A DNA stretch of 48,923 nucleotides from Acidobacteriota bacterium. Lineage in GTDB: Bacteria; Acidobacteriota; Terriglobia; Acidiferrales; UBA7541. The position numbers and the translations under genes are program-made. The stretch lies in the NCBI GenBank assembly GCA_013289695.1, contig JABCZK010000036.1, positions 1 through 48,923 of the forward strand, in the 5' to 3' direction. Shown piece after piece: positions 17,233 through 25,255 of the stretch (position 1 is its first letter; every line of letters begins with the position of its first letter). The notes under the pieces are model-generated. The model worked only from the letters and a program-made list of their open reading frames with translations, was not told where the DNA came from and searched no databases.

Positions 17233-18375
17233 ATGAAACAAATCCTGCGCGAATTGCGTGGACGGCAGGACGAAATGGTGAAACTGCTGGGCGAATTTGT
17301 GCGCTGCGAATCGCCCAGCCACGTGAAGCGCGCGGTGGACGCGTGTGCGGCGATGGTGGCACGCGAATGGCAGCGGCGCGGGGCGAACGTGCGGATTTTG
17401 CGCCAGCGAGAGCGCGGGAATCATGTGCGCGCGGAAATTTGGGATGGAGCGGGGCGCGCGAGCGGCCAAATTATGGTGCTGGGGCACACCGACACGGTGT
17501 ATCCGCTCGGCACGCTGGTGAAGATGCCGTTTCGCGTGGCGGCGGGGCGGGCTTGGGGGCCGGGAACTTTCGACATGAAGGGCGGCCTGGCCTTGGCGCT
17601 TTTCGCCGTAGATGCTTTGCGGGCGCTGAAAATTCGGCCGAAGAAACGGTTCGTGTTCCTGTGGACTTCGGATGAAGAGATCGGCAGCGAAAGTTCGCGG
17701 CGGGCGATCGAACAGGAGGCGCGGCGCAGCGATGCGGTGCTGGTGCTGGAGCCGTCGTTTGGGCGCGAAGGCCGCTTGAAGACCAAGCGTAAGGGCGTGG
17801 GCGGCGCGGAAATACTCGTCAGCGGCCGTTCGGCGCACGCAGGGATTGATCCAGAGAAGGGCGTGAACGCGGTGCACGAGCTGGCGCTGCAAATCGCGCG
17901 GCTGGTGAAGATGAACGACCCTCGGCGCGGGATCACCGTGCAGACTACCGTGGTGAGTGGCGGCACGATCACCAACGTGGTGCCGGAACACGCGCGGGCG
18001 ATGGTGGACATTCGCTACGCGCGCGCGGCGGATGTGCCGCGGATTCATCGCCGGCTGCATTCGTTGCGCCCAATCTTGAAGGGGGCGCGAGTTTCGGTGA
18101 TGGGCGGGGCGGATCGTCCGCCGCTGGAGCGCACGGCGGCAGTACGAAAATTATTTGGCGTGGCGCAAACGTTGATGCGCGAAATGGGCTTGCTTCTCGG
18201 CGAAGCGTCCACTGGCGGCGGGTCGGATGGGAGTTTTACAGCAGCGCTGGGGGTGCCGACTCTCGATGGACTAGGTGCAGTAGGCGACGGCGCCCACAGC
18301 CCGCGCGAACACCTGGTGACAAGCAAATTGCCGGAGCGGGCGGCGTTGATTGCAGGATTGCTGGCGACGTTGTAG
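17233..18375 (+). CDS. M20 family zinc carboxypeptidase (CPG2-like)
   Basis: A 380-residue metallopeptidase. Start ATG 17233 fits the family N-terminus better than the upstream TTG at 17200. Zinc-site elements are complete: LGHTDTV with H85, GPGTFDMKGG with D114, SDEEIGS with catalytic E148 and ligand E149, LEPSF, and a C-terminal GDGAHSPREH histidine. A dimerisation insert around GRSAHAGIDPEKGVNAVHEL is present. No signal peptide, so cytoplasmic. The closest family role is glutamate carboxypeptidase or aminoacyl hydrolase; the substrate is not evident. Confidence 0.9.
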   Translation: MKQILRELRGRQDEMVKLLGEFVRCESPSHVKRAVDACAAMVAREWQRRGANVRILRQRERGNHVRAEIWDGAGRASGQIMVLGHTDTVYPLGTLVKMPFRVAAGRAWGPGTFDMKGGLALALFAVDALRALKIRPKKRFVFLWTSDEEIGSESSRRAIEQEARRSDAVLVLEPSFGREGRLKTKRKGVGGAEILVSGRSAHAGIDPEKGVNAVHELALQIARLVKMNDPRRGITVQTTVVSGGTITNVVPEHARAMVDIRYARAADVPRIHRRLHSLRPILKGARVSVMGGADRPPLERTAAVRKLFGVAQTLMREMGLLLGEASTGGGSDGSFTAALGVPTLDGLGAVGDGAHSPREHLVTSKLPERAALIAGLLATL

Positions 18376-18385
18376 CGTGGCGCAA

Positions 18386-18431
18386 ATCGAAGAGAGATCC
18401 TGCACCCGCTTTCGCGGGTTCAGGATGACGG
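18386..18431 (+). repeat. Dispersed 46-bp hairpin repeat, copy 2
   Basis: The block starts 11 bases after the M20 stop codon, in the sense orientation of that gene. Its core is a 13-base-pair hairpin with a single mismatch: ATCCTGCACCCGC pairs with GCGGGTTCAGGAT across a TTTC loop. It matches copy 1 at 42 of 46 positions and copy 3 in its second half. Confidence 0.8.
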
Positions 18432-18566
18432 CGTCACTCTGAGAACCGGCGCTGCAGCACGATTCACACGCGGCGCTCCTACGGTGCACAGAGAACGAAT
18501 GGGCTAGGCGGGCGAGGCAAGCCTCACCTGGGTCGTTTTGTTGCCGGATATTTCGCTTCGGCGAAA

Positions 18567-18584
18567 GCGGCGGCAAGCCGCCGC
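18567..18584. repeat. REP-like GC palindrome
   Basis: GCGGCGGC and GCCGCCGC are perfect inverted arms across AA, followed by GCTCCATAC. It lies 24 bases after the stop codon of the minus-strand TPR/HExxH gene, so it could help end that transcript. It resembles, in form, the GCCGGC palindromes at 29011 and 39514. Confidence 0.5.
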
Positions 18585-18607
18585 GCTCCATACGAGACGA
18601 GGCGGGG

Positions 18608-20035
18608 CTAGCGCACATCCTGCTGGTGCAAATACGTCAGCGCCTGCTGCTGCAAATCACCATAATCAGTGTGCAACGTCTCGCGCAACGCCTGTTCGGT
18701 GTCCGGCGCCGTAGCAATGTTGTCGAGCAACCGCGTAATGTCGCCGATGCCGCCGGTCTGGATGATGGATTCGACGACGGCAAGCGACCACGCGTAAGCG
18801 AGCGAGGCGTCGCCGCCGTCCAACCCCATCCACGATCCTTCCAAGCTCGCAAGCGCTCGGAGTTCTCCCTGCGCGGAAGCGTTCAGCAGCGCGCCCGCGG
18901 TGCCGGTGCTGCGGCGGCCTTCCATATATTGGGCGACACCTTCCTGCAACCATGTCGGCGCGCGACTGTGCGTTTTCTGCCCGATGAAACTGTGCGTCAG
19001 CTCGTGCTTCAGCACCCGCGCCAGCTCCGGAGTGACGGCCGTCAACCCCTGCACCGGGATCCGCATCCGTCCGTCATTCAAAGCGCCGACCCATCTGGGC
19101 GCACGCGTGATGTCCGCAAACGATTGCCCGGTATAGAGAATCACGCCGATGGAATCGGGCGGCGTGAAATTCAGCTGCGATTCCAAGTCGCGAAAATCGT
19201 CTTCCAGGACGCGCATAATTCCGCGCGCCAAGTCCGGCGTCGCGCTGCCGTTATATTTCAGGTCGAAATGCGCGGTTTCACCTTCGCCGTAGCTTTCCTC
19301 CTCGGCCTTATCGCGCTCGGCTTTTTCCAGCGCGCGCTCCACTTCCGCATCCGGACGCAATTTTTCAGCGCGATGCCATTCCGCCACCGCCAAATCCATT
19401 TTGTTCGCGCCGTAGTAGGCCCAGCCGGTGAGCTTGGCGACGTCCGGAGAATCCGGCGCCATGCGCCGCGCGCGTTCGAGCGGCTCCAGCGCCGTGGTGA
19501 ACTGGCTCTGGTGCAAATAGAGCACCGCCAGATTCAGCAGCAAGGGAAGACTATCCGGCGCGAAGCTGAGCGCCTCGCGGTAATGGTCAATCGCGCTGGG
19601 CGTGTCGCCCTTGCTCACCAGAAATTGCGCGGTGGCGTAATGCGCGGCGGCTACTTTTTCGATGGCCAGCGGCGCGTGCGAACGCGCGTCGGTTTCCAGC
19701 TGGGCGATATAACCGAAGTCAATCGCGTTGTCGTGGATTACGAGCCGTGCGATGTCGGCATACCCGCGGACCGGATCCACATGCGGAGCGGTAACGGGCG
19801 GTTCGCTGGCAGCGCTGGAACCCGAAGCGTATCGCAGGCCGTCGCGGTCAATGCGGGCGACGATGGATTTCGGGATGGACATCGAACCAGCGGAAGTTTC
19901 GTAGCGGACGCGGTCGCCATCTTCGGTGACGTTCGAGGCCACAATCCGCCGGCCATTCTTAAGCACGATGGTATCGGCGGCCGCTGCGGACACGACCAGC
20001 AAGAGAAGCGACGCGATGGGCGCTGCATGACGCAC
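18608..20035 (-). CDS. Exported TPR protein with peptidase MA-like HExxH domain
   Basis: A 475-residue exported protein. The start is GTG 20035, because a TAA lies in frame four codons upstream. A signal peptide (1-20) precedes a small beta domain beginning DTIVLKNGRR (21-65), TPR-like helices (about 125-245), and a C-terminal gluzincin-like domain with HELTH (344-348) and the third ligand E365 in LQEGVAQY. A TAAAAT box six bases before the GTG would make the mRNA leaderless, but no -35 is seen. Family members are called peptidase MA-like; proteolytic activity is inferred from the intact zinc motif. Confidence 0.82.
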   Translation of the reverse strand: MRHAAPIASLLLLVVSAAAADTIVLKNGRRIVASNVTEDGDRVRYETSAGSMSIPKSIVARIDRDGLRYASGSSAASEPPVTAPHVDPVRGYADIARLVIHDNAIDFGYIAQLETDARSHAPLAIEKVAAAHYATAQFLVSKGDTPSAIDHYREALSFAPDSLPLLLNLAVLYLHQSQFTTALEPLERARRMAPDSPDVAKLTGWAYYGANKMDLAVAEWHRAEKLRPDAEVERALEKAERDKAEEESYGEGETAHFDLKYNGSATPDLARGIMRVLEDDFRDLESQLNFTPPDSIGVILYTGQSFADITRAPRWVGALNDGRMRIPVQGLTAVTPELARVLKHELTHSFIGQKTHSRAPTWLQEGVAQYMEGRRSTGTAGALLNASAQGELRALASLEGSWMGLDGGDASLAYAWSLAVVESIIQTGGIGDITRLLDNIATAPDTEQALRETLHTDYGDLQQQALTYLHQQDVR

Positions 20036-20268
20036 ACCTGAATTTTACCAAGCGGGTCGGAGGGCGCGGGCGCGCTCCTTCCGTGCTGATGCCCTAAGCA
20101 ATACAGCCTGTCCCGCCGTACAGGCGAGGCGGCGCGAGCCAACGGCAATTTGTGCCGGCGTGCGTCAAACATTGAACACAGAGAGCCCAAAAAAACCGAG
20201 AGCAGCGGGATAACCCAGAATATACTCCCAGCAATCATAGATGCAGAGTGAATTACGTGCGCAGGTCC

Positions 20269-22767
20269 ATGCGAGTCTCCCTGGTCGTTCTGCTGCTGCT
20301 CGGCGCTGATTCTATCGGCATCACCCACCGCAGCGCTGCGGCGCAAAGTCCCGCGCCACAAACCACCTCGACACCGCAGGCCATCGCAACTCAACCTGTG
20401 CCCACAGTCCCGCGCGCTCTCTACGATGCCCTCAATGCATTGCGGCCCGACGGAGCGCGCGTGTACATCGTTAATGACCTGACGCTTCGCCGCGACGTCG
20501 CGAGTTTCACGTTCAGCGAAGGCAAGCTGGCTTTCCTGGAACCTCTGGGCGGGCGTATCACCGGCGCGGTCTTCTCTGGTCGCGGCCACGTAATCGCTAC
20601 CCCTCACGAACGCGGCGAACGCCGCTCGCTCGCGCAATTCATCGGCGTGCCAATCCTGGATCAAGCGTTTTCAGACGCGTACATCCGCTTCGATGACGAC
20701 ACCGCGGCCGAACTGCAACGCCAACTCGCAGCAGACAGTGTCGAACCCAGCAACGATCCCGCTTTCACGGCGCACTGGATCCCACTCACGGCCGGACTCG
20801 CGCCCACGCATTCGCTGCGCACCATGGTGGATTGGCTCGCCGCCGAGCCGGTTACCTACTTTTACGTTTTGTTGCAAACCAACACCGCGGGACCGGTGGA
20901 AGTCTCTGTGGACAACCGCCGCGAAGAGCAGCTGACCATCGGACAGCCGCGCTTCACCGATGGCGCCCGTTCCTTCGACGTGTGGGCTTCGTTCCAATCC
21001 GCAAATTCTCCGGCCACGCGCCCTGAAGCGTTTCTACCGGTGGAGTATCGCGTGGACTCCACCCTCGCGGACGATCTCTCGCTGCAGGGCAAGACCACGA
21101 TGCATCTGCGCGTCGGCCGCGCGGGTGAGCGCGTGGTGCCGGTGGAGATCTCGCGCCAGTTGACCGTGGACGAAATTCAGGGCGAGGACGGCCAACCTCT
21201 TGCGTATTTTCAAAATGAGGAGCTCAGCCGCCGCGACGCAGCCCGGCGCGGCAACGATTTCATCCTGGTAGTGCTGCCCGCAGGAAAGCCTGCCGGCGCG
21301 GATTTTCATTTGCAGGTCGCCTATCACGGCAACGTGATCACCGACGCGGGCAACGGCGCCTATTTCGTCGGCGAGCGCGGCGCATGGTATGCGCACATCG
21401 GCGGCGAGCATTTCACGCCGTACGACCTCACGTTTCGCTGGCCCAAGCGCCTGACGCTGGTAGCGACCGGCGTGGAATCCGAAGCGCGCGAGGACGCCGA
21501 GGCAAAATTCGGCCGCTGGCGCTCGGAAACGCCATTTCCCACTGCGGGCTTCAACCTGAGCCAATACCAGATGGCCAATACCGCCGGTCAACCGAAAATT
21601 CAGGTGTACGCAAACAAAGAGCTCGAAGAAGCGATCATGGCCCGTCTGCAACGCGGAGCTCCCAATTCCGTGCCGCCGCCTTCGATGCTCGACCGCTACA
21701 AGGATACCGACCGCTTGTCCGGCGCCACGGACCAGCCTCCCGCGCCCAGTCCCACGTCGGCGTTGAAGCAACTCGGCGCGAGCGTGCAGGACTCCATCCA
21801 CTTTTTCGAAAATCTGAATGGCGCATTTCCTTTCGACCATCTGAGCGTGGCGCAAATTCCGGGTTCCTTCGGACAAGGCTGGCCGGGGCTGGTCTATCTC
21901 TCGACGCTGGCGTTTCTGCCGCCTGAAACGCAGGAGCGAGCGGGCCTCGATGAGTGGGCGCAAAGCGAAGCCCGCGACCTGATGCCCTTTCACGAAGTGG
22001 CACATCAGTGGTGGGGCAACTTCACCGGCGCGGCCAGCTATCGCGACGTGTGGATCGAAGAAGCGATGGCGAATTATCTGGCGCTTTGGTACGCGGACAC
22101 GAAGAAGCCCGGCCAGCATCGCCTGACGAATTGGCTGGAACATTATCGCGCGCAGCTGACCGCGAAAGTTCCAGGCACGGAGCGTTCCATCGAAGCCGTT
22201 GGTCCGCTGGTTTTGGGGCCGCGCCTCAGTTCGTTGAAAGTCCCGGACGCCTACAACACGCTGATCTACGGCAAAGGCACATGGGTGATACACATGCTGC
22301 GCGAAATGCTGCACGATGCGAATGCAAAAGACCCGGACGCGCGCTTCCGCGAATTGCTGCGCGCGATTCTGGCCGAGCACCAGTTTCGCCCGCTGTCGAC
22401 CGCTGAATTCCAGCACGCCATCGAACAGCACATGACTCCGGCGATGGATCTCGAGGGCACCCATCGCGTGGATTGGTTCTTCGACCAGTGGGTGCGCGGC
22501 ACGGACTTGCCACACTACACCGTGAAATTCGAAGTGAAGCCGCACGGGAACGCGTTCATCGTATCCGGCAGGCTCGAGCAACAGGGAACCGAAGATGTAT
22601 TCACAGCGCCGGTGCCGCTCTACGCGCTGCGCGTCGGCGGAAAACCCGAACGCTTGGGCGTGGTGGTGACCACCGGCGCGGAAACACGATTTCATTTTGA
22701 ATCGCGCATTCGTCCCACGCGCATTGTGATTGACCCGAACCTCACGCTGCTGTGGAACAAGGGGTAA
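20269..22767 (+). CDS. Exported M1 family zinc metallopeptidase
   Basis: An 832-residue exported protein. I prefer ATG 20269, with AGGTCC close upstream, to the GTG at 20248; both give a signal peptide cleaved near AAAQS. The zinc motif is complete: H575-E576-V-A-H579 followed after 18 residues by E598 in WIEEAMANY, as in aminopeptidase N relatives. The GxMEN exopeptidase motif is not present; the equivalent region reads GSFGQGWPGLVYLS. The N-terminal half is a long beta-rich domain. A TATACT box at 20221 may be the -10. Possible role: periplasmic peptide degradation. Confidence 0.88.
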   Translation: MRVSLVVLLLLGADSIGITHRSAAAQSPAPQTTSTPQAIATQPVPTVPRALYDALNALRPDGARVYIVNDLTLRRDVASFTFSEGKLAFLEPLGGRITGAVFSGRGHVIATPHERGERRSLAQFIGVPILDQAFSDAYIRFDDDTAAELQRQLAADSVEPSNDPAFTAHWIPLTAGLAPTHSLRTMVDWLAAEPVTYFYVLLQTNTAGPVEVSVDNRREEQLTIGQPRFTDGARSFDVWASFQSANSPATRPEAFLPVEYRVDSTLADDLSLQGKTTMHLRVGRAGERVVPVEISRQLTVDEIQGEDGQPLAYFQNEELSRRDAARRGNDFILVVLPAGKPAGADFHLQVAYHGNVITDAGNGAYFVGERGAWYAHIGGEHFTPYDLTFRWPKRLTLVATGVESEAREDAEAKFGRWRSETPFPTAGFNLSQYQMANTAGQPKIQVYANKELEEAIMARLQRGAPNSVPPPSMLDRYKDTDRLSGATDQPPAPSPTSALKQLGASVQDSIHFFENLNGAFPFDHLSVAQIPGSFGQGWPGLVYLSTLAFLPPETQERAGLDEWAQSEARDLMPFHEVAHQWWGNFTGAASYRDVWIEEAMANYLALWYADTKKPGQHRLTNWLEHYRAQLTAKVPGTERSIEAVGPLVLGPRLSSLKVPDAYNTLIYGKGTWVIHMLREMLHDANAKDPDARFRELLRAILAEHQFRPLSTAEFQHAIEQHMTPAMDLEGTHRVDWFFDQWVRGTDLPHYTVKFEVKPHGNAFIVSGRLEQQGTEDVFTAPVPLYALRVGGKPERLGVVVTTGAETRFHFESRIRPTRIVIDPNLTLLWNKG

Positions 22768-22813
22768 ATGCAAGGGCATCATCGATGAATCCAGATAAAG
22801 TTAAAAGCTAAAG

Positions 22814-22851
22814 CGAGATCCTTCAGCCGCCCTCGCGGGTTCAGGATGACG
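22814..22851 (+). repeat. Dispersed hairpin repeat, copy 3
   Basis: GAGATCCTTC...CGCGGGTTCAGGATGACGG repeats the core of copies 1 and 2, and the similarity continues into a GGCATCACTGAGAA tail that parallels copy 2. It lies 46 bases after the M1 peptidase stop, again in the sense orientation of the preceding gene. Confidence 0.7.
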
Positions 22852-22956
22852 GCATCACTGAGAATTTAGGGGTGTTCCAACAACCCTCCTTCTTTTTCGC
22901 GCCGCATCCCGCCGAACACCCGGCAGATAACTCAGCGAGAAATTATTTCTTTCAAC

Positions 22957-22985
22957 TTGCGTCGGCGCGTTTCCGGTCTTATCCT
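22957..22985 (+). promoter_or_regulatory. Candidate promoter of the ACIII/caa3 operon
   Basis: TTGCGT (22957-22962) and TATCCT (22980-22985) are separated by 17 bases. Matches to consensus are three and four of six. It is the best pair I found in the gap; a regulated promoter needing an activator would also look this weak. Confidence 0.3.
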
Positions 22986-23178
22986 ATCGAGTCTTAATTG
23001 TGTTTCCGGGGCGGACTCGCTTTCGCGACGCCTCGCGGGACTCCCAACTTTTGCAACTCATTGCAGCCGTCAACCGTAAGTCGCTGGCGTCTTGGGGTCG
23101 AGCAACCGGCGATTTCGTAATTCCGATGCCCCTTCTTTAAGCTCGCGAGCATCTACTACTGTGTTCTGAGGCGACCGC

Positions 23179-24570
23179 GTGGACCCGGAAGGCTTTCAAA
23201 GTCCCATCGAATCGACGTCGGCTCATCCGATCATTGAGCCGGGCTATACGCTGGGCACTGTAACCGACAAGATCAGCTCGATTGTGCTCGGACGCGGCAC
23301 GTCGAAGGGCTGGCTATTCGGTTTCGCGATTGCGTTCTCGCTGTTGATGCTCCTGAATTTCACCGTTGGCTACCTGCTCGTCAAAGGCGTGGGAATTTGG
23401 GGCATCAATATCCCCGTGGGCTGGGGATTCGCCATCGTCAATTTCGTATGGTGGATCGGCATTGGCCACGCCGGTACGCTGATCTCCGCAATTTTATTGT
23501 TGCTGCGCCAACAGTGGCGCACTTCGATCAACCGGTTCGCCGAGGCCATGACGCTTTTTGCGGTGGCCTGCGCGGGGATGTTTCCGCTGCTGCACATGGG
23601 CCGCCCGTGGCTTTTCTTCTGGTTGATGCCCTATCCCAATCCGATGTGGCTATGGCCGCAGTTCCGCAGCCCGCTGGTGTGGGACGTCTTCGCGGTATCC
23701 ACCTACGCTACCGTATCGCTGCTGTTCTGGTTCGTGGGATTGGTTCCGGACCTCGCCACCTTGCGCGACCGCGCCCAAAACCGCGCGGCAAAAATTATTT
23801 ACGGCATTCTGGCGATGGGCTGGCGCGGCTCCGCCGTGCACTGGTCGCGCTACGAGACCGCGTCAATCCTGCTGGCCGGACTCGCGACGCCGCTGGTAGT
23901 TTCCGTGCACACCGTGGTGAGCTTCGATTTCTCCGTGGCGCAAGTGGCGGGCTGGCACACCACGATTTTCCCGCCGTATTTCGTCGCGGGCGCGATTTAT
24001 TCGGGCTTCGCGATGGTGATGACTCTTGCGATTCCCATCCGCAAGTTTTACAACCTGGAAGATTTCATCACCATGCGGCACCTGGGGAATATGGCCAAGG
24101 TGATGCTTGCCACGGGGTTGATCGTCGCCTACGGCTACATGATGGAAACGTTTATGGCGTTCTACAGCGGCAATCCCTTCGATCGCTTCCTGATCATCAA
24201 TCGCATGATAAGCGGGCCGTACAGGTATTTTTACTGGATGCTGATCGCGTGCAACATCGTAATCCCGCAAATTATGTGGTCGCGCAAGGTGCGGAATAAC
24301 GTGGCGATCTTGTTTGTGGTTTCGCTGATTGTGAACGTGGGCATGTGGCTGGAACGCTTCGTGATCGTGGTCATCAGCCTGCATCGCGATTTTCTGCCCT
24401 CGTCCTGGGGCATGTACTACCCCACGCGCTGGGATTGGGCCACATACGTCGGCACCATCGGACTATTTTTGACTTTGCTGTTCCTGTTCATCCGTTTCCT
24501 GCCAGTGATCTCGATTTACGAGATGCGCTCCCTGGTGGAAGAAACGGACGAGGAGAAACCCAAGAAATAA
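23179..24570 (+). CDS. actC: Alternative complex III membrane subunit ActC (NrfD family)
   Basis: A 463-residue polytopic protein with about ten membrane helices, of the NrfD/PsrC group that binds menaquinol. The start is GTG 23179. The C-terminus FIRFLPVISIYEMRSLVEE is characteristic of ActC rather than ActF. WWIGIGHAGTLISAIL and GRPWLFFWLMPYPNP are conserved quinol-site region segments. In most known operons actC follows actB; here it stands first, ahead of actA, by 18 bases. Confidence 0.93.
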   Translation: MDPEGFQSPIESTSAHPIIEPGYTLGTVTDKISSIVLGRGTSKGWLFGFAIAFSLLMLLNFTVGYLLVKGVGIWGINIPVGWGFAIVNFVWWIGIGHAGTLISAILLLLRQQWRTSINRFAEAMTLFAVACAGMFPLLHMGRPWLFFWLMPYPNPMWLWPQFRSPLVWDVFAVSTYATVSLLFWFVGLVPDLATLRDRAQNRAAKIIYGILAMGWRGSAVHWSRYETASILLAGLATPLVVSVHTVVSFDFSVAQVAGWHTTIFPPYFVAGAIYSGFAMVMTLAIPIRKFYNLEDFITMRHLGNMAKVMLATGLIVAYGYMMETFMAFYSGNPFDRFLIINRMISGPYRYFYWMLIACNIVIPQIMWSRKVRNNVAILFVVSLIVNVGMWLERFVIVVISLHRDFLPSSWGMYYPTRWDWATYVGTIGLFLTLLFLFIRFLPVISIYEMRSLVEETDEEKPKK

Positions 24571-24588
24571 AGGCAGGCTCGGGAACCG

Positions 24589-25236
24589 ATGCAAATTTTT
24601 CATCACAGCACGAACACCATATCGCGGGTGAGCATCTACGGCGCCGCCTTCATTCTGGCGTTGCTGGGTGGCGTGCTGTATGCGATCGAGCTTTCGCCCA
24701 TCTACACCCGCGTGAACGAAGCCCGCGAGCAGCCTGTGCCCTTCAGCCACAAGCATCATGCCGGCGAGCTGGGCATTGACTGCCGCTACTGCCACACCAC
24801 GGTGGAAAAATCTTCCTTCGCGGGCATTCCGCCGACGCAGACGTGCATGACCTGCCATTCGCAGATCTGGACGAAGGCCCCAATGCTCGAGCCGGTGCGC
24901 GCCAGCTATCGCGATGACAAATCCATCGCCTGGACGCGCGTGAATGCGCTGCCTGATTTTGTGTATTTCGATCACAGCATTCACATCAGCAAAGGCGTCG
25001 GCTGCACCACTTGCCACGGACAAGTCGCCGAAATGCCGCTCACCTGGAAGGCCAACACGCTATACATGGACTGGTGTCTGGAGTGCCATCGCGATCCCGC
25101 AAAATACGTGCGCCCGAAGTCCGAAGTATTCGATCCGGGATACGTCACGCCTGCGAATCAGCTGGAACTCGGCGCGCGCCTGGTGAAAGAGTACAAAATT
25201 CACAGTCTGACGAATTGTTCGACGTGTCACCGCTGA
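24589..25236 (+). CDS. actA: Alternative complex III pentaheme cytochrome c ActA
   Basis: A 215-residue protein with an N-terminal membrane anchor (16-35) and exactly five CxxCH heme sites: 65-69, 86-90, 139-143, 163-167 and 210-214. Five hemes and the length match ActA, the multiheme subunit that accepts electrons within the complex on the periplasmic side. Its final heme site is the last residue but one of the protein. Confidence 0.94.
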   Translation: MQIFHHSTNTISRVSIYGAAFILALLGGVLYAIELSPIYTRVNEAREQPVPFSHKHHAGELGIDCRYCHTTVEKSSFAGIPPTQTCMTCHSQIWTKAPMLEPVRASYRDDKSIAWTRVNALPDFVYFDHSIHISKGVGCTTCHGQVAEMPLTWKANTLYMDWCLECHRDPAKYVRPKSEVFDPGYVTPANQLELGARLVKEYKIHSLTNCSTCHR

Positions 25237-25255
25237 AGGCGAAAAAAAGATAACG

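Larger units (their letters stand above)
22768..23178. other. Intergenic region before the respiratory operon
   Basis: No gene is seen in these 411 bases. The region holds copy 3 of the dispersed hairpin repeat soon after the M1 stop, then a candidate promoter at 22957-22985 and a leader of nearly 190 bases before actC. A long leader of this kind could carry regulation, but I could not find a convincing RNA structure by eye. Confidence 0.5.

Noticed and set aside
18626..20041. 471-codon open frame on the plus strand
   Set aside because: It mirrors the TPR/HExxH gene, which has a signal peptide and zinc motif. The mirror translation is Arg/His/Gln-rich noise.
21034..22782. 582-codon open frame on the minus strand
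   Set aside because: It is antisense to the M1 peptidase, whose HEVAH-x18-E site is intact; no signals support the reverse frame.
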